NCBI GenBank assembly: GCA_003550445.1
Contig: PUKG01000145.1
Span: 1-5,369 of the forward strand
Origin: Halobacteroidaceae bacterium
Lineage (GTDB): Bacteria > Bacillota > Halanaerobiia > B1SED10-174
Length of the DNA stretch: 5,369 nt
Direction of reading: 5' to 3'
This document shows, in pieces, positions 1-5,308 of this stretch (the stretch's first letter is position 1; every line of letters begins with the position of its first letter). The position numbers and the translations under genes are program-made. A model generated the notes under the pieces. The model ran no database searches. It was not told where the DNA came from and saw only the letters and a list, made by a program, of their open reading frames with translations.

Positions 1-348
1 GGAAGAGGAGTTTCCATTCATCGCAAGGATTGCTCCAATGTAAAACATCTCCTTAAGGATGAAGGGAGAACAGTAATTGCCCGCTGGGCTTCTCAACAGG
101 ATGAAGCCTATAGTGTGGATTTAAAAATAAAAGCCATAAATAAATCGGGGTTGTTAAATGAGATTACTTCAATTTTTTCCAATGCTAAATTAAATATATC
201 CGCTATTAATGCTCGAGCTTCGGAGAATCACACAGCCTTAATTGATATTTCCCTGGAAGTTTCAAGTCTTCAGCAGTTAAAAGACATTAGGAAAAAACTC
301 CTTTCGGTAGACGGGGTTTTAAATGTAACCCGGGAAAGTGCAAATTAG
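1..348 (+). CDS. relA: RelA/SpoT-family (p)ppGpp synthetase/hydrolase, C-terminal fragment
   Basis: The 5' end is cut off by the window. The open frame runs from base 1 through 115 codons to TAG at 346-348. RelA/SpoT enzymes make and/or degrade the alarmone (p)ppGpp in the cytoplasm in response to amino-acid starvation. The first visible residues, GRGVSIHRKDCSNV, match the conserved-cysteine/zinc-finger-like region just before the ACT domain of long RelA/SpoT proteins. From about residue 38 (YSVDLKIKAINKSGLLNEI) to the end there is a typical ACT domain, with the GLL-x-EI turn and a beta-strand series ending DGVLNVTRES. The ACT domain helps sense ribosome/tRNA state and controls the N-terminal catalytic halves, which lie outside the window. 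It is therefore impossible to say whether this is a bifunctional Rel or a single-activity enzyme. Its place upstream of dtd is standard in Bacillota. The family call is confident; the choice of symbol among relA, rel and spoT is conventional. Confidence 0.93.
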   Translation, partial: GRGVSIHRKDCSNVKHLLKDEGRTVIARWASQQDEAYSVDLKIKAINKSGLLNEITSIFSNAKLNISAINARASENHTALIDISLEVSSLQQLKDIRKKLLSVDGVLNVTRESAN

Positions 349-354
349 TAAATA

Positions 355-372
355 AAGCGGTTTTGCCGCCTT
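355..372 (+). other. Small hairpin after relA, possible weak terminator
   Basis: Seven bases after the relA stop, AAGCGG (355-360) can pair with CCGCCTT (366-372) around a TTTTG loop, leaving one bulged C. No T-tract follows on the + strand (the next bases are AAATAAAAC), so this is not a canonical intrinsic terminator in the direction of the genes. On the minus strand the stem would be followed by TTTATTTA. It may be a weak terminator, an mRNA 3'-end stabiliser or chance. The 61 bp between relA and arcC hold nothing else convincing apart from the arcC ribosome binding site. Confidence 0.3.
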
Positions 373-395
373 AAATAAAACAAAACATTATTTGG

Positions 396-403
396 AAAGG
401 GTG
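396..403 (+). promoter_or_regulatory. Ribosome binding site that fixes the arcC start
   Basis: AAAGGGTG matches the Shine-Dalgarno consensus with 8 nt from its GGG to the ATG at 410. The longer reading frame would begin at TTG 392. That codon lies upstream of this site and has only A-rich sequence before it, so ATG 410 is preferred. Confidence 0.75.
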
Positions 404-409
404 AGTTTT

Positions 410-1348
410 ATGGGGAAGACAGCAGTTATTGCAGTCGGAGGAAATTCTTTAATTAAAAGCAAGGAAAAACAAGAAATTGAACATCAGATGGAAGCCGTGC
501 AGGATACCGCTAACCATATTGTTGATATGGTTGAAAAAGGTTACTGTGTGGTAATTACCCATGGTAATGGGCCTCAGGTTGGTTTTGGACTGTTAAGATC
601 TGAAATGGCCAAAGATGTGGCTCCTCGAGTCCCTCTTGCAGTATGCGGAGCAGAAACCCAGGGATCAATTGGGTATATGATTCAACAAAAACTTCACAAT
701 GCTTTAATGGAAAAGGGTATTGATAAAAAGGTTGCAACTGTTGTAACCCAGGTTGAGGTAGATCCAATGGATAGTGCTTTTAAAAACCCAACCAAACCAA
801 TAGGTCCCTTTTATACTGCTGCCGAAGCCCAGGAAAAAAAGAAGTTGGGCTGGGATCTGGTTGAAGATTCTGGAAGAGGCTTTAGAAGGGTTGTTCCATC
901 ACCCCTTCCCCGCCATATTGTGGAAAGGGATATCATAAAAAGCATGGTTGATAATGATTTCCTTGTTGTTGCTGTTGGAGGAGGGGGAATTCCTGTTGTT
1001 CCCGAAAAAGGAAATCAACTAAAAGGGGTTCCTGCTGTAATTGATAAGGATTTTGCAAGCAGTCTCCTGGCAAAAGAACTTGAAGCCGACCTATTTGTTA
1101 TTTCTACGGGTGTTGATCGGGTTTATTTGAACTTTAATCAACCAAGCGAGATTGGCCTGGATGAAATGACTCTAGAAGAAGCAAAAAAATTCCTTGAGGA
1201 AGGCCATTTTCCACCGGGAAGCATGAAACCCAAAATAGAGGCCGCTATTGCCTTCCTGGAAAACGGAGGGAAAGAAGTCCTGATTACTTCCCCGGAATGT
1301 CTTGCCGAGGCAATGGAAGGAAAGGCGGGAACGAGAATTAAGAAGTAA
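410..1348 (+). CDS. arcC: Carbamate kinase
   Basis: This 312-residue cytoplasmic enzyme of the amino-acid kinase fold reversibly transfers phosphate between carbamoyl phosphate and ADP, giving ATP, CO2 and NH3 in fermentative pathways. The start is ATG 410, placed by the site at 396-403. The length is that of the family (about 310). Visible motifs in order: AVGGNSL (8-14), HGNGPQVG (51-58), VCGAETQG (78-85), the KPIGPFY segment (129-135), RRVVPSPLP (159-167), AVGGGGIPV (188-196), VIDKDFAS (210-217), STGVD (232-236) and GSMKPK (270-275), which together define a full-length, probably active carbamate kinase. No arginine deiminase (arcA), ornithine carbamoyltransferase (arcB) or purine-degradation gene is present in the window, so the source of carbamoyl phosphate is unknown. 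The gene lies between relA and dtd, which are often adjacent in Bacillota, and ends in its own terminator, so it looks like an insertion in a conserved cluster. Other amino-acid kinases (acetylglutamate, aspartate, UMP kinases) lack this motif set. Confidence 0.95.
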   Translation: MGKTAVIAVGGNSLIKSKEKQEIEHQMEAVQDTANHIVDMVEKGYCVVITHGNGPQVGFGLLRSEMAKDVAPRVPLAVCGAETQGSIGYMIQQKLHNALMEKGIDKKVATVVTQVEVDPMDSAFKNPTKPIGPFYTAAEAQEKKKLGWDLVEDSGRGFRRVVPSPLPRHIVERDIIKSMVDNDFLVVAVGGGGIPVVPEKGNQLKGVPAVIDKDFASSLLAKELEADLFVISTGVDRVYLNFNQPSEIGLDEMTLEEAKKFLEEGHFPPGSMKPKIEAAIAFLENGGKEVLITSPECLAEAMEGKAGTRIKK

Positions 1349-1350
1349 TT

Positions 1351-1371
1351 AAGGCCCTTCGGGGCCTTTTT
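1351..1371 (+). terminator. Rho-independent terminator after arcC
   Basis: AAGGCCC (1351-1357) and GGGCCTT (1362-1368) form a perfect 7-bp stem closed by a C(UUCG)G tetraloop, a known extra-stable loop. The stem runs into TTTTTAT. It begins two bases after the arcC stop. The U-tract beyond the stem is short (TTT, then AT), so termination may be partial. That would allow readthrough into dtd, for which no clear promoter is seen between here and its start. The dtd Shine-Dalgarno site begins only four bases after the T-tract. Confidence 0.82.
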
Positions 1372-1389
1372 ATCAAGGAGGAATTAACA

Positions 1390-1839
1390 GTGCGGGCGGT
1401 AGTGCAAAGAGTAAATAAAGGAAGGGTTGTAGTAGGCGATGAGGAACTGGGAGCAATAAACCGCGGACTGGTTTTACTCTTAGGTGTCGAGAAAGAGGAT
1501 GAAGAAAATGACATAGATTATATGGTGGAAAAAGTTATTAACCTGAGGATCTTTCCAGATTCTGAGGATAAAATGAACCTTTCTCTGCAGGATATTCAGG
1601 GTGAAATCCTGGTCGTTTCACAATTCACCCTTTTGGGAGATTGTCGCAAGGGGAGGCGGCCGAGTTTTTTTTCTGCGGCTCCTCCAAAAAAAGCAGAAGA
1701 TTATTATGAGCGTTTTGTTTCCAGGTTAAGGGAAAGAGGTTTCCAAGTTGAAACAGGGGAATTCCAGGCAATGATGGAGGTTCAAATTTTTAATGATGGA
1801 CCGGTAACCATCATGCTTGATAGCAAGAAAAATTTCTAG
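1390..1839 (+). CDS. dtd: D-aminoacyl-tRNA deacylase
   Basis: DTD is a homodimeric cytoplasmic proofreading enzyme. It hydrolyses D-amino acids (and glycine mischarged on tRNA-Ala) from tRNA, keeping D-residues out of protein synthesis. The protein has 149 residues, a normal length. It starts with GTG at 1390, preceded by AAGGAGG at 1375-1381 with 8-nt spacing, and begins with the family signature MRAVVQRV. The two signature motifs are intact: SQFTL (77-81), and the Gly-cisPro motif in NDGPVT (135-140), which is inserted into the partner subunit's active site and rejects L-amino acids. The residue before the last strands reads FQA (125-127) where FGA is more usual, a mild oddity. The stop codon overlaps the ribosome binding site of the next gene, 11 nt away, so the two are co-transcribed. 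The relA-dtd pairing is common in Bacillota. Confidence 0.96.
   Translation: MRAVVQRVNKGRVVVGDEELGAINRGLVLLLGVEKEDEENDIDYMVEKVINLRIFPDSEDKMNLSLQDIQGEILVVSQFTLLGDCRKGRRPSFFSAAPPKKAEDYYERFVSRLRERGFQVETGEFQAMMEVQIFNDGPVTIMLDSKKNF
1652..1685 (+). other. T8 tract in the loop of an imperfect hairpin within dtd
   Basis: GGAGG (1652-1656) pairs with CCTCC (1681-1685), and GCCG (1659-1662) with CGGC (1676-1679), with a small internal loop between the two helices. The apical loop contains eight consecutive T (1665-1672), encoding part of PSFFS. Such a homopolymer can be slippage-prone. No function is evident and the codons are needed by the protein, so this is probably incidental. Confidence 0.25.
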
Positions 1840-1850
1840 GGGGAATTTTT

Positions 1851-2462
1851 ATGCCTGAACTGGAAAGATTGGTCGTTGGACCCCTTGAATCAAATTGTTA
1901 TATAATTGGGGAAAATGGTCAGGCCCTGGTAATTGACCCGGGAGATGAGGGAGAAAAAATTCTGGACTTTATTTCCCGACGGGGCTGGAAGGTTAACTGT
2001 GTTATAAATACTCACGGGCATGCTGATCATATTGGCGCAAATGCTTGTTTAAAAGAAGAGGGAGCAAGGATATTAATTCATTCCTCTGATGCAAAAATGC
2101 TTACCAATCCGGAAAAAAACCTTTCCCAATTTACCGGGGGAAGGGTTTTAACTGGTCCCCCCGCTGATGAGTTTATTGAAGAAGGGGATTGGACCTGGCA
2201 GGATCAGTCCATGAAAATTATACACACTCCGGGGCATACCCCTGGGGGAATTTGTGTGCTCTGGGGAGACTTTTTGTTCAGCGGCGACACTCTTTTTGCT
2301 GGAGGGGTTGGGCGAACAGACTTGCCCGGAGGGAATATGGATGAGTTGGTAAATTCAATCAGGAATAAACTTTTTAATTTACCAAAAGAGGTCAGGGTTT
2401 TTCCGGGTCATGGGCCTGAAACAACAATTGGTTTTGAGGTTGACAACAACCCATTTATCTGA
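1851..2462 (+). CDS. Metallo-beta-lactamase-fold hydrolase, glyoxalase II-like
   Basis: This is a 203-residue cytoplasmic enzyme of the small glyoxalase II-like (GloB/YqgX/YcbL-type) group. Members bind two metal ions and hydrolyse thioesters or related substrates; the exact substrate here cannot be read from sequence. The metal-binding residues are all present: THGHADH (54-60, giving H55, H57, D59, H60), H129 in TPGHTPGG, D146 in FSGDTLF and H187 in FPGHGPET. The C-terminus, DNNPFI, is typical of the short bacterial members, which lack the C-terminal domain that binds glutathione in classical glyoxalase II, so a glutathione-thioester role is doubtful. The start ATG follows AGGGGG (1838-1843), which overlaps the dtd stop codon, indicating translational linkage. 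There is no signal peptide. The same neighbour order (dtd, this hydrolase, then hisS further on) occurs widely in Bacillota, suggesting a conserved though undefined housekeeping role. Confidence 0.92.
   Translation: MPELERLVVGPLESNCYIIGENGQALVIDPGDEGEKILDFISRRGWKVNCVINTHGHADHIGANACLKEEGARILIHSSDAKMLTNPEKNLSQFTGGRVLTGPPADEFIEEGDWTWQDQSMKIIHTPGHTPGGICVLWGDFLFSGDTLFAGGVGRTDLPGGNMDELVNSIRNKLFNLPKEVRVFPGHGPETTIGFEVDNNPFI
2116..2149 (+). other. Long inverted repeat inside the hydrolase gene
   Basis: AAAACCTTTCCC (2116-2127) and GGGAAGGGTTTT (2138-2149) form a 12-bp stem with one G-T wobble and a 10-nt loop. The A-run before and T-run after give it the look of a bidirectional terminator. It lies wholly within coding sequence (residues about 89-100), and the T-run is part of the stem rather than following it. 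A role in transcript pausing or processing is possible but unproven. Confidence 0.3.
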
Positions 2463-2463
2463 G

Positions 2464-2493
2464 TTGACAGTTTAATTGGACTTAAGTTAAAAT
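2464..2493 (+). promoter_or_regulatory. Sigma-A-type promoter for the foldase-hisS-aspS unit
   Basis: A perfect -35 TTGACA (2464-2469) begins one base after the hydrolase stop codon. It is followed after 18 bp by TAAAAT (2488-2493), a 5/6 match to TATAAT; reading TTAAAA at 2487-2492 gives a 17-bp spacer. Transcription would begin near position 2500, giving a short leader before the ATG at 2535. No terminator is seen between the hydrolase and this promoter, so readthrough from upstream is also likely. Confidence 0.65.
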
Positions 2494-2521
2494 AAGAGGA
2501 ACATTAGATGTTAATTAATTT

Positions 2522-2529
2522 AGGGGGGG
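2522..2529 (+). promoter_or_regulatory. Poly-G ribosome binding site that decides the foldase start
   Basis: AGGGGGGG lies 5 nt before ATG 2535 and can pair with the anti-Shine-Dalgarno sequence. An in-frame ATG at 2508 has its own candidate site (AGAGGA, 2495-2500), but that site falls at or upstream of the predicted transcription start. A leader from promoter 2464-2493 would therefore mainly use ATG 2535. The seven consecutive G lie between the two candidate starts. Confidence 0.6.
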
Positions 2530-2534
2530 CTTTA

Positions 2535-4031
2535 ATGATTTTTCGAAAGTTAAGAGAGACGAGTAAGATTTTAATAATTATTGTCGTTGTGACATTTGCT
2601 CTTGGTGGAACTTTGTGGGGGATAACAAGTTTTATGGGTGGGGGACAGCAGCAATTACCCCAGGGAATGGACCAGGGTGCTCTGGGAGAAGTTAATCTCG
2701 ATGATACCCTTTTAACCATAAACGACGAAGATGTACCGACGTTTGAGTTTGTTCAACTTGCCCAACAATATATGGGTTATCTTCAAGGTTTACCGGACCA
2801 TCAAATAATGGATTTTCAGAATGAACTGCTCCATTTTCTTATAGAACGGGTTGTTATTATTCAGCAAGCACAAGCAAGGGGCATTGAAGTTGAAGTAAGG
2901 GACGAAGAAGTAGAAGAAATAATTGAAGGCTATCTCCTGCAAATGGGAATGGAAAGAGAACAATTCGAACAGCAAATCAGGGCTCAGGGTATGACAATGG
3001 ATCAGGTAAAAGAAGATGTAAGGAATGCAATCTGGGAACAAAATCTCCTTCAAGAGGTTGAAGGGGTAATTCGGTCAGAGATTGTAATTGATGAAGAAGA
3101 AATCAAAGAAAAATTTGAAGAAGTTAGAGCCAGAAATATCTTTGTTAAGTTTGAAGAACATGAAACAAAAGAAGATGCGAGGAACCTAATAGAACAAGCA
3201 AAAGCAGAAATCGATGGGGGAATGGACTTTGCTGAGGCAGCAGCACTTTTTTCTGATAGTTCCCTTGGACCCGATAAAGGAGGGGACCTGGGATATTTCA
3301 AAAGGGGCGATGCTTTTAACCCCTTGCTAATTGAAACTGCTTTTGAAACGCCCCAGGGAGAAGTTAGTGAAATTTTTGAAACCGAACAGGGTTTCCACCT
3401 GATTAAAGTTGAGGATAAGCGACTGGCTGAGGGCGAAAAATATGAACAGGAGAAAGGACAGATTGAACAGGAACTCTGGAGCAGGAGAAGTGAGGCACAC
3501 TTTAACCAGTGGGTTGATGAAACCATAGATCAGGCCGATATTAAAATCCACCACTCAATTCTCGGGGGTTATTACTGGATGAGTAAAAACAAGCATGATA
3601 AAGCCCTGGAGCATCTTAAAGAAGCCAAGGCTGAAGATCCTGATAATCCCTTGATTTCTAATTTATTAGGCCAGGCCTTTTTCCGGTTTGGGGATACTGA
3701 AGAAGCTTTTGAGACCTATCAGGAAGCAATAGAAAAGTTTCCTCAAAACTGGGAACTTTACTTTGCGTATGCCGATATTTTGCGACAAGCAGGAGATTAT
3801 AGTTCCTCTGCGGATAACTTAATGGCTGTTGTGGATTTGCAGGGAGATGATTATTATACTATGCTGCAAACCCTCCGCATGTTAGAGGGAATGGATAAAA
3901 AGGAAGAAGCAGAAGAGGTTAGAGAAATTGTTAAGAACCTGGAAAAAGAGCTTGGTTTTGGAGAACAGCAGTTGGAACCAGAAGATTTGGAAGAACAAAT
4001 GGATGAAATGCTTGAAGATCCGTTGAACTAG
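2535..4031 (+). CDS. Membrane-anchored SurA/PpiC-type foldase with C-terminal TPR repeats
   Basis: From ATG 2535 this is a 498-residue protein. The basic start MIFRKLRETSK is followed by one hydrophobic segment (about 12-31), a signal anchor that puts the rest outside the membrane. There is no lipobox and no cysteine anywhere, so it is not a PrsA-type lipoprotein. Residues about 61-190 resemble the helical SurA/PpiD chaperone region. Residues about 197-293 form a parvulin (PpiC) domain with KGGDLGYF (248-255) and GFHLIKV (286-292). The usual first histidine (AxHILV) is Asn201 in ARNIFVK, so proline isomerase activity may be weak or lost. Residues 344-472 contain about four TPR units of near 34 residues, starting near 344, 372, 406 and 440; an acidic tail follows. 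The likely role is folding of exported proteins, with TPRs for partner binding; the partner is unknown. It has its own upstream promoter and lies 11 nt before hisS. An alternative ATG at 2508 would add nine residues. Confidence 0.85.
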   Translation: MIFRKLRETSKILIIIVVVTFALGGTLWGITSFMGGGQQQLPQGMDQGALGEVNLDDTLLTINDEDVPTFEFVQLAQQYMGYLQGLPDHQIMDFQNELLHFLIERVVIIQQAQARGIEVEVRDEEVEEIIEGYLLQMGMEREQFEQQIRAQGMTMDQVKEDVRNAIWEQNLLQEVEGVIRSEIVIDEEEIKEKFEEVRARNIFVKFEEHETKEDARNLIEQAKAEIDGGMDFAEAAALFSDSSLGPDKGGDLGYFKRGDAFNPLLIETAFETPQGEVSEIFETEQGFHLIKVEDKRLAEGEKYEQEKGQIEQELWSRRSEAHFNQWVDETIDQADIKIHHSILGGYYWMSKNKHDKALEHLKEAKAEDPDNPLISNLLGQAFFRFGDTEEAFETYQEAIEKFPQNWELYFAYADILRQAGDYSSSADNLMAVVDLQGDDYYTMLQTLRMLEGMDKKEEAEEVREIVKNLEKELGFGEQQLEPEDLEEQMDEMLEDPLN

Positions 4032-4042
4032 GAGGCGAGAGT

Positions 4043-5308
4043 ATGAACCTCAAAGCACCGCGCGGAACAAGGGATATTCTCCCTCCCGCCAGTGAGGTAT
4101 GGAACAAGGTTGAAAGTAAGATTAAGGAAATTTACAGGCAAAGGAACTTTTGGGAAATCAGAACTCCCTTATTTGAGGAAACCGACCTTTTTGTCCGCGG
4201 GGTAGGAGGAACTACTGATATTGTTGAAAAAGAAATGTACACTTTTAACGATAAAGGAGGCCGCAGCATTACGCTGCGGCCTGAAGGTACTGCCCCCGTA
4301 GTCCGGTCATATATTGAGCACAAACTTCACGGAGAACCTCAACCCTTTAAATTTTATTATTTCGGCCCCATGTTTCGTTACGAAAGGCCCCAGGCAGGGA
4401 GATATCGTCAGCATTATCAGACTGGGGTTGAGGTTATTGGTGGCGACACCCCTCTTATCGATGCCGAGGTTATTTCCCTTGGGATCGATATTTTAAAGGA
4501 ATTTTCAATTAAGGGTTGGGTTCTCCACCTGAATAGTATTGGATGTCGTGAATGCCGCCCGGGGTATATTGAGGAACTAAAGAGTTACTTTAAAAAAGAA
4601 ACCGTCTGTAAAGAATGCTCCCAGAGAATCGATCGCAATCCCTTGAGGGTTCTGGACTGCAAAAGCGAGGAATGCGCTGATTTGAAGGAGAGGTCACCAA
4701 GTATTATTGATTATCTCTGTCCGGATTGTTCTTTACATTTTTCCCAGGTCCAGGAACTTCTTACCTCCAGGGAAATTTCTTTTACCATTGACCCCACTCT
4801 GGTCAGGGGTTTGGATTATTATTCCAGGACCGCTTTTGAAATAAAAACCCGAGAACTTGGGGCTCAGGATACAATTATTGGAGGGGGCCGATATGACGGC
4901 CTTGCAGAAATACTGGGTGGACCTAACGCTCCCGGGATGGGTTTTGGAATGGGTTTAGATCGATTTTTGTTAATGTTGGAAAAAAACAGCTTTGCAAATT
5001 ATAAAAATACCCCCCTTGATATTTTCCTTGTGACCATAGGAGACGAAAATGTTCAAAAGGAAAGCTGGAAAATATTAAATATGGTAAGAAAAGCAGGGTT
5101 TTCTGCAGATATGGATTTATTAGTTCGCAGCCCCAAAAATCAGATGAAATTTGCCAACCGGATCGGGACTAGATTTACAGTGATAATTGGAGAAGATGAA
5201 CTTGCCAAGGGTGTTGTCCAGCTAAAAGATATGGAAAAGGGAACCCAAAACGAAGTAAATATTGAAGAGTTAATTTCGAACATCGAGGCAAACTACAGGG
5301 GAGGTTAA
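4043..5308 (+). CDS. hisS: Histidyl-tRNA synthetase
   Basis: This dimeric class II synthetase charges tRNA-His with histidine using ATP in the cytoplasm. The 421-residue length is normal. The start ATG follows AGGAGG (4030-4035), which overlaps the preceding stop codon. The N-terminus APRGTRDILP (5-14) is characteristic. Catalytic motifs in order: TLRPEGT (77-83), motif 2 FRYERPQAGRYRQ (111-123), the HisRS-specific LVRGLDYYSRTAFE (253-266), GGGRYDGL (280-287) and motif 3 GMGFGMGLDR (298-307). The C-terminal anticodon-binding domain (about 325-415) includes the RSPKNQMKFANRIG region. All eight cysteines lie in the insertion domain: C168/C171, C189/C192, C206/C211 and C226/C229, suggesting metal binding or a remnant of it. 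HisZ, the paralogue used in histidine biosynthesis, normally lacks some of these catalytic motifs, so true HisRS is favoured. aspS follows at once, the usual hisS-aspS pair. Confidence 0.97.
   Translation: MNLKAPRGTRDILPPASEVWNKVESKIKEIYRQRNFWEIRTPLFEETDLFVRGVGGTTDIVEKEMYTFNDKGGRSITLRPEGTAPVVRSYIEHKLHGEPQPFKFYYFGPMFRYERPQAGRYRQHYQTGVEVIGGDTPLIDAEVISLGIDILKEFSIKGWVLHLNSIGCRECRPGYIEELKSYFKKETVCKECSQRIDRNPLRVLDCKSEECADLKERSPSIIDYLCPDCSLHFSQVQELLTSREISFTIDPTLVRGLDYYSRTAFEIKTRELGAQDTIIGGGRYDGLAEILGGPNAPGMGFGMGLDRFLLMLEKNSFANYKNTPLDIFLVTIGDENVQKESWKILNMVRKAGFSADMDLLVRSPKNQMKFANRIGTRFTVIIGEDELAKGVVQLKDMEKGTQNEVNIEELISNIEANYRGG
4258..4282 (+). other. Perfect 10-bp GC-rich hairpin inside hisS
   Basis: AGGCCGCAGC (4258-4267) and GCTGCGGCCT (4273-4282) are exact inverted copies around the loop ATTAC. 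They span the codons for GGRSITLRPE, including the conserved TLRPEG motif. No T-tract follows, so it is not a terminator. The stem is strikingly GC-rich for this AT-rich window and could cause ribosome or polymerase pausing, or be a by-product of codon choice. Confidence 0.45.
5297..5304 (+). promoter_or_regulatory. Ribosome binding site for aspS inside the hisS end
   Basis: AGGGGAGG lies within the last codons of hisS. It is 4 nt from TTG 5309 and 10 nt from TTG 5315; neither spacing is ideal, so it does not settle which is the start. Its position within hisS implies that the two synthetases are translationally coupled. Confidence 0.6.

Noticed and set aside
363..391. Possible arcC promoter: TTGCCG, 17-bp spacer, CATTAT
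   Set aside because: Each box matches only 4/6, and transcription would begin at about 398, within the arcC ribosome binding site, which would impair translation.
392..409. Upstream TTG start adding six residues to carbamate kinase
   Set aside because: There is no ribosome binding site before it, whereas ATG 410 has a well-spaced site and gives the family's usual N-terminus MGKTAVIAVGGN.
555..767. 70-codon minus-strand frame inside arcC
   Set aside because: It lies antisense to conserved carbamate kinase motifs and shows no recognisable domain or supporting context.
1793..1814. 7-bp inverted repeat ATGATGG/CCATCAT near the dtd end
   Set aside because: It has a modest AT-containing stem with an 8-nt loop and no T-tract, and it covers the conserved NDGPVT codons, so chance is the simplest explanation.
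3050..3526. 158-codon open frame on the minus strand inside the foldase gene
   Set aside because: It is a serine-rich mirror of the glutamate/lysine-rich coding strand with no recognisable domain, and it lies wholly inside a well-supported gene.
4314..4496. 60-codon alternative-frame ORF within hisS
   Set aside because: It overlaps the motif 2 region of HisRS in another frame and shows no recognisable domain.
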